DNA of 64,000 bases from Sesamum alatum (GCA_034509735.1 JACGWO010000012.1:22907188-22971187), one strand, 5' to 3'; positions 24,201-36,540 are shown, numbered from the stretch's first letter. Translations and numbers: made by a program. Notes: generated from the letters alone by a model not told the origin.

Positions 24201-27200
24201 CATAATCTCCTGCTAGCCTGAGGTGAAAAGATCCCATTTGAATAGTAAAAGCACGTATCAATCTCTATACAATCATTATCCTGATGCAGTCCCTAATTAG
24301 ATGCAGTGGTGCACAAAACAATCTAAATGCATTAAGGTATGATTTATTTCACAAAACAACCTAAAATTGGTCCCGATCACAGAATCTAACATGCTAAATT
24401 TTCCCTTTTTAAAGTAGATGTCCAGAGGATACAGTTGTTTTGAGAAAAATGTAACAAGAAACGAAGACTAAAGGATGCTTTACATGTAGATTAATAAACA
24501 ATTGTCCACAACAGTTGCGTATTAACCTAAGAGGTGAATGCTACAATTGCTACATATACATGCTAAATCTATTGGCATTAGGCATCCTTGAAATAAGAAG
24601 ATGAAAACAAAGAAAACAATCAAAATGAATTAAGCCAAACTTGGATATACCTGAGGGAGATCGCCATGTTCAGAGAAAGCACCTTTTCCAGACAAAAGCA
24701 ATTCAATCGGGCTCATTCGTGGTGTCATCAATGGTGACCTGGGAGTCATGCTGCCTGCTGATGATGCAGTCATTCCTTGATCAGATTTTGGACCAAATCG
24801 AGTTTTACATGACATCGAGGGTAAAACCTTCATATCATCCATCGCAATGTTATTATCTGCATCAACAAAACAGTCTAGCATGTCTTCGGAGCCTCTACGG
24901 GACCAGTCACTAAATTTAGGAGACAGAAGCTCTGACTCTTCAGTCACACTTGAGTTCGATACTTTAGCACCATCAGGGCTGCCACCAGCATGTTGAACGT
25001 CCTTCGAATATGATTCCATCAGTTTCTCAAGAGCTTCAGCAATTCTGATGAGGCGTTCATTCACTCTTAGACCCTTTTGATCACATCGATCAGCAAGTGC
25101 ACATATTCTAGAGTGGTCTTCCACATGCAAAGTGGGAACCTCCTCCTCACATATGCGACAAATTATTGAACTCTCATCAGATACACTTGGCTGGTCTCCC
25201 CAGTAGCCCCAGGAAACTTTGTGTTGGTGCTTAGGCACTGGGGAGTGCCCATGTGAGTCCTTCGAAGTTGGAAGCTCAGGCACCTTGGCAGCACCTAGCT
25301 CAGCATCATTGGTTCCTTTTTCATTATCTAATATTCTTAAAGCTTGCATGATATTGTCATTGTGCTCCTCCTTGACTGAACCAGCTTCTTTGGGGCTTTT
25401 GCCAGCAGGAGAAGGAAACTTCTTCCAAGATGCCATCCTATTTCTACCAGCAACAGAATCCACTTGTTTGGTGGATTCAGCAAGTGAAGATTGAAGATTC
25501 CCAGGTACAGCATGGTCCCTTTTCCACTCTGATTGCTCTTGACTGTAAAACTTCCTCGTTTGGGGGGCCTTCAACGGTCTTGCATCACTGGGCATCTTTC
25601 CATCTCTTTCTGGGCCTGGAGGAACTTGCTTATCCGCAGGCTGAAGTGATTGACGAAGATGAAAAACATGTTCATCCTCAGCCAACCCACTTTCCTTGTG
25701 AAACTGCAACAACCTAGTACATCTGGTGAGAATAAAAAGCATTCGAGTATGAAGCTGCTTTAACATGCCCATTGGAAGCTCCTGACGTCTGTCATCCAAC
25801 TCTTGCACTATGCCTTCACATTGAAGCCAAAATTCTCCAGGAGAAGTCATAGCACAGCTCCGAGCCAGCACCAGCAAGTCCTCTATAATCTCCTGCCATT
25901 CTGGATGACTTTCTGCATTCTTTTCCAGAATTCCAACCAGATCTGCTGCAAAAATATGCAGATCGGAATCCACTTCTTCCTTTGCTTTGTCAAATTTTGT
26001 CCGAATCATAGCTAATACCTCCTGTTGCAGTTTTGATATGAGCATGAGCATCCAGAAGTAATGAGAGCAAGATTTTTCTGACTGAGAAAAACAATTGCAT
26101 ATAAAATCTCATTACCTCCAAGTTATTTAACCTTCGAGGTTTCCAAAATGGATAAGGACGTACACCTTTGGAATTCAATTCATGAGAGAAGCTTTTGATA
26201 TCACCAGGAAACCTCTTCCTAGGCGCACTTGTAACACGGAGTATAGCTTGAAAGCGTGGAGATTCAGACTCTTTAGGATTGTCACAGTCATATGTCTATA
26301 AAAATATTTGATGATCAACTAGTTTATACATACAATTGCAAATCTAAAATTTAATTAGAAGAATTTCTGAAATTTAATGCTGTATAGCATCAAAGAAAAT
26401 ACACCTTTTTACCTTCATCTCTGGAGTACATGCATCTGAACTCCTGAGAACTCCAGAATCACCCCATGATGAATCGAATTGCCCTATATCATCCCAGAGA
26501 AAATCATGAATACTAAAACCTATGACTGGAAACTGAGGTGCTGAAAGTGAGGTGAATAAGCATACATATCGAAGACGACAGCAGGACAAGTAGAATCACA
26601 ATACTAGAAGGTGAGATTTGGATATTGAGAAAACTATCTCAGTGTAGGGGAATGACAATGATTCCAAGTCTTCCCATAGAAGTGCCTGAAAAAGAGGCAT
26701 TGATTTGAATTGCTTCATTGCTACTGGGTAGATGGAGATTAGAGTAAAACAACAGTATAACCTGTTGGGTTATTTTGGTTCATAATCTTTGTGGAGTAAA
26801 TCCATAGAAAGTAAGGAAAATTCTTCAGGATGACAAACAAGACAAAGGTAGAGTGAGAAACGCTGGCAATGTCATCTCGCTAAGATCTCACACACCCAAC
26901 AGGAGATAGAATAGTTTATACAAATTTAACAGCATTTCTCCCAGCTATTGCATGTTTTTATCCAAGTGGAAGAAAAAAATATTTCTGCTAAGCACAACTT
27001 TATTATTTAATACTTTGAGTTGCATTTACAACAGAATACTGTGTCTGTTAAATTTCTGACTTGAGGATAAGCATCATCTTATTGCAAGTGTTCATAAAGA
27101 TTGACTCAACGGGCATGAAATTGCTATTCGGAAAATATTTGTAAGTCTTTGGCTTAAAATCGTCAAGTGGTTAACCCGCATCAAACTCAGAAGTCAAAAG

Positions 27201-28782
27201 TGGTCTTAGACTCTTAGTCGTATTTTTCTTTCAAGTATGGTGTGAGTGTGACTTTTAGATTTACGGCCAAAAAGATGCTAATAAAAATATTGGTCTATCT
27301 TTAACTCATCTCAAAAAAGATCATATGCTTTTCCCTTCCATATATTGACTCATCCATAGCCAGAGACAATTGCCATATTGTCTCAACAGGGCTAAAAATG
27401 TCGCATCATCAATTAATGGATTGAATTGTTCCAAAACCCACAGTGCTCATTTTCTCACCAAGTAAAACAAAGCATATATGTAACGCTAAAAATGTCGCAT
27501 CATCAATTAATGGATTGAATTGTTCCAAAACCCACAGTGCTCATTTTCTCCCCAAGTAAAACAAAGCATATATGTAATGCTAAAATATAGGGAAATAGGG
27601 AATGCCCTGGCATAGAATATCAAGTCCAATTCCATCAGAAGTAATTGTCTCGTGAGGCATAACAAAAGATGCAAAAGAGTAAAGTGCACTGGGTACAAAA
27701 ATAAAGGTAGTATTCCTGTGACCAGCAGCACGAAAGCATGTAAGTAATTCAGTAGACAGAAAAGTTAACTAGCCGCATTTTCGACATGCAAGGGAAAGGT
27801 AAAAACATCATGGATCAACCATCATCTACACATTCTAATTCATTTTCCAGCATATAACTCAATCGAAAAATGATACATTTTTCTCAACCATATTATATAA
27901 GCAATCAACTTACACTACTTGGATATTTTACTGATTCATCGCTAATTATTTGCGCACCTACATTGGAATTAACATATCTACACCAATATTGATTGATGGC
28001 AAATGTAAATTAACATAGCCTGCAAAACTAGAACAGTGATCACAGAGAAGCATACCAGTAGCTCCACTAGATGATTCCGCATTCTGGAGCCGTGATCGAG
28101 CCTGAGCCTGGAATACATGAGGGCTCTGGTCCCTCGATGCCCCACTCTCGGTCGACATACTATCTGAATTACTTCCATTATCCGGATTCTCAGAAAATGT
28201 TTTCTCCTTCTTCTTTCTACCACTTAAAACCCCATCAGTTCCACCAATGCCGCCATCGCCGCCTCCCAAAGGCTTGGACAAGTTACTGGCACCCAAAGCC
28301 ACACCCTTGTCTCTACTCCCAAAACTAAAGAAACTCTCCTGGGGCAACGGCCCTGATCGCGTCTTTATCTTGTTCAACCCCAAGGATGACGCCACTATCG
28401 GGGAAACAGACAGCGCCGTAGGTCCCGCAGAAGGCGGGCCCGGCGGCGGCGGCGGCGCATCCTCAGATTTCTTCAACTTGGAAGGAGAAGCGGAAGAAGT
28501 AGAAATTCCTGAAGTGGGCTTGCTTGCCTTCGGCGTGTCTTTGCCTTTGGAGGAGTCCTTCTTCTTCAGAAGGCTCTTAGCTGCGCTTGTGGGAGTGCCC
28601 GCGGCGGAGGCGGCGGGGGAGCTGTCCTTAGAAATGGAGGGCGACAGAGATTTGGGCTTCTTCTTATCGGATCGGATCGGCGAATTGGAGTTGGACCCGG
28701 AAGATCGAGGGCTGTTGGAGGATCCATCTGGGCTTGAAGTGTCGGATTTCTTTGAGGAAAAGAATCTGCCCTTGAACACCAT
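18299..28782 (-). CDS. IREH1: IRE-family AGC serine/threonine kinase, IREH1-like, 17 exons
   Basis: Exons from 5' to 3': 28782-28056, 26540-26413, 26295-26116, 26021-24651, 23614-23442, 23359-23113, 22858-22766, 22685-22545, 22448-22356, 21297-21096, 20470-20385, 20106-20018, 19554-19503, 19417-19361, 19271-19098, 18783-18706, 18379-18299. All introns are GT-AG, all phases close, giving 1323 aa (Arabidopsis IREH1 is of similar size). The N-terminus is a Ser/Lys-rich disordered region starting [12 protein letters not shown]; exon 3 and the start of exon 4 hold the conserved IRE block; a C2H2-like finger (CRICEEE...HSRIC, near residue 633) follows; the kinase runs from about 913 with GAFGRVF, AIK Lys942, HRD 1034-1036, DFG 1054-1056 and GTPDYLAPE, so it looks active; the AGC tail ends with the [12 protein letters not shown] hydrophobic motif. 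Family members act in polarised growth such as root-hair elongation. The exon 15 donor (GTTTGT) is the weakest junction. Confidence 0.94.
18845..19055. mobile_element. Small foldback element inside an IREH1 intron
   Basis: The arms around 18847-18890 (AGTTTAGACATATTACAA) and 19010-19055 (TTGTAATATGCCCAAACTT, then CTGTAATTATTCC) are inverted copies. The flanks TATATAAAA (18836-18844) and TATACAAAA (19056-19064) agree at 8 of 9 bases. It fills most of the intron between exons 15 and 16 of the kinase gene and leaves both splice sites intact. Confidence 0.65.
27391..27578. repeat. 94-bp tandem duplication in IREH1 intron 1
   Basis: Two head-to-tail copies, 27391-27484 and 27485-27578, each beginning GCTAAAAATGTCGCATC, differ at only about two bases (for example CTCACCAAG versus CTCCCCAAG). 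It lies inside the 1.5-kb first intron. Confidence 0.95.
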
Positions 28783-29061
28783 TTTTGTTCGGAGATGAGC
28801 TTTCAGATGCCAAAAATGGAGGAATAAGGCAGATATGAGGATGAATTAGCAGTAGCAACAGTAGAAGGCATGGAGATGGAGAGTGATGATGAGCCTTCTC
28901 TCTTTCTTTTGCAATTTTATACTTTTTTGCTGCTGCTTAATGTGTGTAGAGTGTGTGTTTTTGTTGAAGTTGAACGGTTTTGGACAGTAGAAAGAAAGAA
29001 ATGGGGTTGATGTGAAGCAACCAGGAAATGACTCTTTTGACTCTCTCTCTCTCTCTCTCTA
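28783..29061 (-). promoter_or_regulatory. Promoter and 5' leader of the IREH1-like gene
   Basis: On the minus strand a clear TATAAAA box lies at 28915-28921, about 135 bp upstream of the start codon, which would place transcription start near 28885-28890 and give a leader of about 100 nt. Further upstream (29041-29061) a CT microsatellite, GA on the coding strand, resembles GAGA-type sites bound by plant BPC proteins. Positions are by inspection only. Confidence 0.6.
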
Positions 29062-29380
29062 CTCACATCACCGTATCCCCTATACTATACGTACATTATA
29101 CACACACATTTATACAAGAAAGTATTAATATGGTCGTACAAATACAAGTTCTAAATACACATATATCTGAATTTATTTAAATTATTAGTTTGGGAATGTA
29201 TTTTGGCTGTTATTCTTGTATTTTACTGAATTTATCAAAAAAAAATTGAAGTGAAAGCGATAAATATTATTAATTGAAATAAATCGATTACAATTAGTCA
29301 TGTCGAACATTATATCCGCAATGTTCTACTCTGAGGATGTTTTGGTGAGCTTGTAAGTTTTTTAAAACATTTTATAAGAT
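29062..29380. other. Spacer between IREH1 promoter and retrotransposon
   Basis: AT-rich upstream DNA of the kinase gene with no recognised feature. It ends at the GTTAC target copy (29381-29385) of the retrotransposon that follows. Confidence 0.5.
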
Positions 29381-29385
29381 GTTAC

Positions 29386-30128
29386 TGTTCACACAAAAAT
29401 TCGTATCTGTAAAAATAATTACAAGACAAGAAAAATACGGACAAATGGAGTTTATTAATTTAAAAAGAAAAGTGGATACAATCTCTATAGTGAATATTAT
29501 CCCCTGATTCTTCTCTCCGAATTTCAATCCAAGGGTTGACGCTTGTTCTTGGACGTTGATGTGTAATCTCCTCCGAATTTGTGGAGCAAACTACGTGGCA
29601 CCTTGAAATTTGGTATCAAGGCCTTGAAGGAGTTGATGCCGAGAAAGACTTGGAACCTTCGCGGTCGTGGATCTTCGTCGTGGTCGAGAGCTTTTGGACT
29701 TGGGTCCCTTTGGATTTCTTGTGTCGTGTGGAGTGACTTCTTGTTTTGTGTTGTCTCCAATGGTCTATGTAATTTTCTTTTGACTTGAGTGGTGGAGGCC
29801 CCTTTTTATAGGCGTGAATATAGCTTAAACAGCTTGGGCTCACTTCCATTGGGCTTGATCACCGTGGACTTTGATATGAACTAGTCTTCTGATGGATTGC
29901 ATTTCGAATATGTATTTGGCCCAATTTAGTCAACCAAAAATAATAACTTTATATTTATTTTAGATCGACCCATAAAATACATAAAACCCAAATTTAATAT
30001 GGGTTTATGAATTTAATTTATTCACGACAAGCCCAAATTTATTATGGACTTTTATTTTGGAACCTAATTATTAGCCGATTTATTTAGGCTTTAATTGGTA
30101 ATTTATTCCAAAATTTTTAACGTCAACA
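29386..30128 (-). repeat. 3' LTR of the gag-only retrotransposon
   Basis: 743 bp, colinear with 34978-35717. It starts TGTTCACAC and ends GTCAACA, with GTTAC directly outside. A TATA-like CTATAAAAAGG on the minus strand (complement near 29803-29813) may be the promoter core of the LTR. Short open frames inside are not genes. Confidence 0.93.
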
Positions 30129-33100
30129 GATACCCTCACTTCAAGGCTCGGCGAATAACATGCCAAATACTATCGAAGGCGCGACTTGAAGTATATATAT
30201 ATATATATATATATTATGTTCCCCACAAAATGCTCATTCCTTCGAATAGGTGCAAATATATTCCTCACAGTGAAAAGAGAACTTTACTTTGAATATATAT
30301 ATATTTCTTACTTTCTTCTCAACAGACTCAAGGAAATAATTTGAATATTTTCTTTCCTAACCTAAGAAGAAACAAGCCCTCCACAAAGCATCCAAATATT
30401 TGACAAGATCATGCACATGCAAAATCTTCCTTAATTCACTTTTCCAATTTTCCCTTGTGAATTCCCTTGGTGCACCTTCATTAGCTTTCCATCAAAGTTA
30501 GCAAAATTTCCAAGTTATGTCTTCAATTATCCTTATAAAAGGACAAGTGATATCACAAATTTTCTCAAATCAAAGTGACGAGAGTGTATGCCAAGGACAG
30601 TTATGTCTCCGTGCGCTCGCAATTTTGACAACAAAGGTTGCTCCTAGTGCACGTCTACTAGCTTTGCTCCAACTTTAATTTTGCCAACTCCAACCAAATT
30701 TCAGGGATCTCGACATACCACGTTTATGGGAGTTTCATCAATGAGAGGAGTTTTTTTGACTTACTTTCAAGCACACAAATACACATATATTTCTCTTCAC
30801 GATTTTGACTTGTATATTCCTCGTGTAAATTTGCTTGTGTTGGCAGGAGTGGACTTTGAGGATCTCAACGAGCCATTCTCACGCACCGTCACTTGAAGTA
30901 GCAAGGACAGTCTCGAGATCAAAAGCACTCATTTGTACATCCATGGAGGGTCGACAACGTTCAACCATCCGAGGTTCGATCTTTGCACAAGTCTTGCACA
31001 TCTATTGGTGTTCCGAAGAGACGACGAAAGAAACCTTGACTCCCGTTCCCACACTTCTTCTCAATCTAAGGACTTGGTGGACAAACTTTCTCCTTGTGAC
31101 GTGAAGTCGACGTTGAGTTTGCACTTTCAAGTCATCACCTCATCATCGACAGAGCTAATGAAGAATTCCACTGTCCAAGTTCTGCAAGACATCCCTTTTA
31201 TCGAAAGACGCGCTAGGTCAACATGCAATCAAACATTCTTCACGAAGCCGAGAATCATGCCGTCGTTCACACATTTCTCTTTCATGTGCATCGTAACAAG
31301 ATCCTCACCATAGAAAAAAAGCAAGGCCATCGTGCAAGCATCCTTCACGAAGTCGAGATCCATGCCACCATTCGCGCGTCCCTTTTCAGTTGCATCGCTA
31401 CAAGGACATCCTTCAAGTTTTCCTCGAGCTATGGTGCCTTACGTGACGTCCTGCCTTTCACTCAGAGAAGCTGTTAGACGAAGTTGAATCTTCATGGCTG
31501 GTCGTACTTGGGGATTTCAACGGTGAGGTCGTCTTTTCTTCAAAGGAGTTGTTAGATGATGACGCTTGTGAGCCCTCCGTGCCATGAAGTCGTGAGTGTT
31601 TACTTTTGGTGCGCCACCGACTTCTCAAGGATTTCAAACGGCATGCGAACCTCCAATTGGATTGACCTCCGTTCAAGCGGCGTCTTCTTCACGTGTTTCT
31701 TGAGCGAAAGCCACTTTTCGATACTCGAACGACTTTGGCCGCTTCCACTTGTTGACGTTGATCATTGCCCCCAAGCCGTGAAGCATTTGATGAGAAGTCT
31801 TACTCACTTGAACGAGAAGACCCTGGCCAAGAAGTCGAAGAGAGCTTGTTCAACCTCGAAGGACGTGGTCGCCAAGAAAAAGACTTCATTGCTTGAAGAC
31901 ACTTTGTATTTGGCCGAGAATCCAACAGAAAGCTTTGAAGAAGATGGAAGTGCGTCTTGAAGACTCGAGACGAGATTTGACAACTTTCGATTTATCTGTC
32001 CGAGTATTTAAAATTTAGCATTTTTTTTGTTGCTTCAATGCCAATCAATGTAAGAGATCATTTCGTCATAATAAAATGACTTTCATTTTTTACTGAACTT
32101 CTCTCTGTGTTTTTGATTGAGCACTGGCTGTATTTCTTCTTATTGCCGTTGAATATGAATGACCGCGATTTCACGAACTTGTTATGCTTAAAAAAAAACT
32201 TGGCTAACTTTAAGATAAACCAAACTTGTTTAAGGATATAACTAAACTTGAAAATAAATTTAAGCTGCCTACATACCCGATAAAAGGATCAAGTCAAAAA
32301 CGTAGTTCAAAGAAACTTGAATTTTCTTTTCTTCTCTTTTTTTTTAACAGGAGGGATGCCGTACACAGTTTTTACTCATGCGGGCTAGGAGTAACATGCA
32401 GTTTAGGCTCGAGCGTTAAGGAGCAACAAGCAGTTTAAGCTCATGCGTCAAGGAGCAACTTCTTCATGAACTTTTCATTTGTAAGGCCAAGGCCGTATCT
32501 TTGATTTGAGATGACAGAGGTTTCATATTCTCCACCTTCAAGTTGTGCTTGGGAGCATCTTGAATCTCATTTTTTAAGATCTTCAAGTCAGAGTCTTCAT
32601 CAACACTGACGTGGTTGGATGGACGTAGCTTGATGCTTTTTTCATCCTCTTCATTTGAAATGCTTTCTGGATCATGCAATCGTCTGGCGAGGAGTCGCTT
32701 CACCTTGATTGGCTTGTTTGAAGGGATGAGCAGGAATGAGATCTTACTTCCCCGGGGCTGAGACAGATGAAGTGCTTGACTTTCACATTTTTCTATCAAC
32801 TTGTTTGTTAGGTCACATTGACTTCTTTTGTTTAGCTGTCGCGCAGAACCATCTTCGAGGCGATCGCGCACAAGTCCTTCCGGAGTGAAGCCTAAGCCAA
32901 TGCGCGGTTGGTTGACACGGAAGCCTTGTTTTCTCAACTCATGTTGCGCTTCAGTTAATCCATGGATCTATTCACCAGTCAACTCTGGATTTAACTTTCT
33001 GAGTCGAGATGGAGCAGAAAAGTCGTACCCTGCTTTCGCCAAGAGGTGGTAAGCTTTTGAGCTAAATGCCCCCGACATTTCTTCGGGTTGATTTTTCAGC

Positions 33101-33190
33101 AGAAGTAGTTTACTTGAGACCAACGAGTGTCGACCGGTGACAGGCTTGATTAGTTCAACCTTGGCACCTTGAGGGTCGTTGGATTTCACC
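30129..33190 (-). other. Non-gag interior of the retrotransposon
   Basis: Weak minus-strand frames (32464-32937 and 32968-33279, with the last running on from 33191-33547) encode charged sequence with the motif KAYHLLAKAGYDF and GLGFTPEG. I recall similar segments in plant gag-type retroelement ORFs but cannot name a function. The plus-strand frames at 30681-31960 have no recognisable domain. A TA microsatellite lies at 30192-30214. Confidence 0.55.
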
Positions 33191-33697
33191 TTACTTTGTT
33201 GTTTGATTTCTTTTGGATAGTGGAGGACCATGGTCTTGTGACGAGCTTTGTTTGTCTTTGTCGTTGGACCGAACCACATAGGGGAATACTGGCGAGTAAG
33301 GTAGTCTCATTGGCTCATGATCTCCGTTAGTTGACACTTCACCAATGGTCAATTTGTCGAGATTTTCGTCATTGCTTTCTAAGGGAGTGGGTTTGCGGTG
33401 CGCTTCCTTGATTGGTTGACAGATTAGGATCTTTGAAGGCACTGCTTCTTGCATCTTATTTGGGTCGAGTTGGAGCTTGGCATCAACAAAGTATGACTCC
33501 GCCTTGGTGAAGGGCTTCATGCCGCGTATAGGCTCAAGACTATCCAATTAAAGTTTCGATGATGCAGCCGATAGAGATGGTAGAGCTTTCTCCTCGATTT
33601 CTGAAATATGCAAGTCATTTGTTGGAGTGACGCTAACGACGTTCATTCCCGCTGTGTCTTTGTCATCGAAAGTAAGTCAACCTTTGTAACGCGGCAT

Positions 33698-34891
33698 TTA
33701 TTGGTTTTGAGGCCCTTCACTCATTTTCTCACTTGGCGGAAATTTGATAGAAGCTGCTTTGATGGCCATGGACTCCTTTGCGTTAGGTGTGACGAAGTCT
33801 TCATCCTCTTTTGACTCCTTCTTTTGGTAGTCAATTGCTAATTTAGGTTTGTGATTAGTGATGCTTATCTCCATGTTATGCGCACGGGTAGCCAACTCCT
33901 CAAAGTTTCTTGGCTTGATCCCCTGCAAGATGTAAACAAGACCCCAATGCATACCTTGGATGCACATTTCTATCGTCGAGGCCTCTGAGAGTTTATATTT
34001 GCAGTTCAGACTTAGAGCGCGCCAATAGTTGACGTAATCGGTGACTGCCTCGTCCTTCCACTGCCTTGCGTTGGTGAGTTCGTACATGCTCACATTCCGA
34101 CGGGTGCTGTAGAAGTGGTTTAGGAATTGCCTCTCCATCTTGTCTCAACTGTCAATTGACTCGGGCTGTAGATCGACATACCATTCAAAAGTGTTTCCTT
34201 TAAGCGATCGGACGAACTGCTTCACCAAGAGGTCACCGTCGATGCCGGCATCGTTGCATGTCTCGATGAAGTAGATGATGTGTTGCTTTAGGTTGCCTCT
34301 TCCGTCAAATTGTCGCAGTTCCGGCGGTAGGTATCCCATTGGCATCCTCAATGCGTCGATGCGCTTGGTATATGGTTTTGAATACGCGAGCGAGCTTTGG
34401 TTCATTCCATCGTATTGAGCTTTGATGGTGTTGGCGATCATCTCTTGCAATTGTTGAACAGACCATGTAGCAATAGATGTTTTAGAATTCGTAGACTTTT
34501 GCACGAAGTCATACGTCGGTGGTGATTTATCCACTTGCTTCTCGGTTTGAACATGGTTTGAGAAGGAGGCATGCTTGTGGTTGTCGTTGGTTTCTTCAAC
34601 GCTCGTATGCTCTTGGTTGCTCATCAATTAGGTGATTTGGAGGTCTTTTTCCTCGATGGTCTTCTGGAGATTAGCGATGGCTTTGGCCATTTGTGCTAGT
34701 TGTTCCTCCATTGCTGTCGCGTTGGCCATCGCAGCGGGGAGGATAGTAAAATGCGTGGATTTGGAGTTAATCTAGTCTGGACTTGCCGAGTTTGAACCAT
34801 CTGAAGGGGTCATATCAACAATCTTGCCCCCGGTGGAGGATTGACCGGTGATAATGGTGTTGACGGTGGCTTGATCCTTCTTGGGCGCCAT
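33698..34891 (-). pseudogene. gag of the non-autonomous retrotransposon, three nonsense codons
   Basis: One continuous minus-strand frame from ATG 34889-34891 (start MAPKKDQ) to the stop at 33698 holds the retrotransposon gag capsid region (core with FVRSLKGNTFEWYVDL and FLNHFYSTRRNVSMYEL). It is broken by three in-frame stops but by no frameshift: TAG at 34772-34774, TAA at 34628-34630 and TGA at 34145-34147, the last where a Trp codon is expected. Apart from these the reading frame is well preserved, so the loss of coding is late. No zinc knuckle was recognised. Confidence 0.85.
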
Positions 34892-34953
34892 TGAGCGTTT
34901 TGACGTGATGACTTGAACTTTGATGTAGGAGGAAGAGATGGGGGGTATAGATT

Positions 34954-34971
34954 GTCCCACTGGGCGTGCCA
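34954..34971 (-). other. Primer-binding-site candidate
   Basis: On the minus strand TGGCACGCCCAGTGGGAC begins a few bases after the inner end of the 5' LTR. Starting with TGG, it fits the complement of a tRNA CCA end. I cannot say which tRNA. Confidence 0.55.
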
Positions 34972-34977
34972 GAAATT

Positions 34978-35717
34978 TGTCCGCACAAAATTTCGTGTCT
35001 GCAAAAATAATTACAAGACAAGAAAAATATGGACAAATGGAGTTTATTAATTTAAAAAGAAAAGTGGATACAATCTCTATAGTGAATGTTATCCCTTGAT
35101 TCTTCTCTCTGAATTTTAATCCAAGGGTTGACGCTTGTTCTTGGACGTTGATGTGTAATCTCCTCCGAATTTGTGGAGCAAACTACGTGGCACCTTGAAA
35201 TTTGGTATCAAGGCCTTGAAAGATTTGATGCCGAGAAAGACTTGGAACCTTCGCGGTCGTGGATCTTCGTCGTGGCAGAGAGCTTTTGGACTTGGGTCCC
35301 TTTGGATTTCTTGTGTCGTGTGGAGTGACTTCTTATTTTGTGTTGTCTCTAATGGTCTGTGTAATTTCTTTTGACTTGAGTGATGGGGGCCCCTTTTTAT
35401 AGGTGTGAGTATGGCTTAAACAGCTTGGGCTAACTTCCATTGGGCTTGATCACCGTGGACTTTGACATGAACTAGTCTTCTGATGGACTGCATTTCGAAC
35501 ATGTATCTGGCCAATTTAGTCAACCCAAAATAATAACTTTATATTTATTTTGGATCGACCCATAAAATACATAAAACCCAAATTTAATATGGGTTTATGA
35601 ATTTAATTTATTCACGACAAGCCCAAATTTATTATGGACTTTTATTTTGGAACCCAATTATTAGCCGATTTATTTGGCTTTAATTGGTAATTTATTCCAA
35701 AATTTTTAACGTCAACA
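34978..35717 (-). repeat. 5' LTR of the gag-only retrotransposon
   Basis: 740 bp, starting TGTCCGCAC on the plus strand and ending GTCAACA, followed by GTTAC (35718-35722). It matches 29386-30128 almost throughout. Confidence 0.93.
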
Positions 35718-36295
35718 GTTACAAAGTGTTTGATCAATTTTTTTTAGAAAAATAGCTTATAAACTCTTAAAATAAGATGTTATGAGTTTATAAGCTTTTT
35801 TCTTAAAAAAAAAAAAAGTAAAGAATTGTTAATTTATTTATAAGATCTTAACAATTTTTTTTTGAATTAATTACAAATTTGACATTATTAACATCTTTTA
35901 AGCTCTATAATCTAATTTATTCAAACACTTCATAAACTTATTTTTAAAATAAAATCTAACATTTTATAAGATATATGAATTTTTACGTTCTTTTAAATAA
36001 GCTTTGGAAAAGATAGTTTACAAGTTAGTGTGTTTGCGCATCAAATAAAATAATAACTATTAGTGAGATCAATGTTAACTAAATTTAATTTCTACAAAAA
36101 AATAATCATCAATTGAACTGTGCGCCATGATGGATCAAGTTGGTCATGTCTAGAATACATTTGAATCGATGGATTTTGATATAAGAAAAGTACTTGAAGA
36201 AAAAATTTCAAACAATTTCATAATAGAAAAATTTGAAATTGATCATGTTCAACAAAATTTATAATCCAGTGACACTCTGAAAAATTACATAATGC

Positions 36296-36540
36296 AGTGT
36301 CGGGTACGAATTGGACCCATTTCAGTCACATAATTGGCATGTCCGAAAATATAAAATGAAAAAAAGGAAAAAAAAGATACAATGTCGGACAAGCCAACAC
36401 ATATTTTGAACGAGTGTCCGACACGTTTTGAACATATTTAGGATTTTTTTGTTATTTTTTTTTAAGTTTTGAATTTCGTGTCGTATCGTAATTTTTTAAA
36501 ATTTTTTGCATCGCCGTACCCGTATCCATGTATCATAGGT
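36296..36540. repeat. TCGGACAC-type dispersed repeat, copy 1
   Basis: Contains GTCGGGTACG, GCATGTCCGAAAATATAAAATGA, GTCGGACAAGCC and GTGTCCGACACG followed by CCGTACCCGTATCCATG. The same series of motifs in the same order occurs at 48886-49024, so both belong to one repeat family. Confidence 0.6.

Larger units (their letters stand above)
29386..35717 (-). mobile_element. Non-autonomous LTR retrotransposon with gag only
   Basis: Two direct LTRs of about 740 bp (29386-30128 and 34978-35717) begin TGT and end CAACA on the plus strand, and a perfect 5-bp target duplication GTTAC flanks them (29381-29385 and 35718-35722). The coding direction is minus: a TGG-initiated primer-binding-site candidate lies just inside the right LTR and a gag reading frame follows. 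No protease, reverse transcriptase, RNase H or integrase motif is seen in the 4.8-kb interior, so it must depend on another element. The gag type resembles those of plant Ty3/gypsy Tat-like elements; this placement is tentative. I see roughly 30-40 differences between the LTRs. Confidence 0.93.

Noticed and set aside
25219..25717. Plus-strand frames opposite exon 4 of IREH1
   Set aside because: Antisense shadows of a well-supported exon.
28247..28798. 183-codon plus-strand frame
   Set aside because: It is the antisense shadow of exon 1 of the IREH1-like gene, whose frame matches the family.
30192..30214. TA runs (also 440-458, 948-970, 40465-40482, 45214-45231) as regulatory sites
   Set aside because: Simple TA microsatellites, many inside mobile elements.
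30681..31960. Chain of plus-strand frames inside the gag-only retrotransposon
   Set aside because: Opposite to the gag direction and without pol-type motifs; I could not support a coding call.
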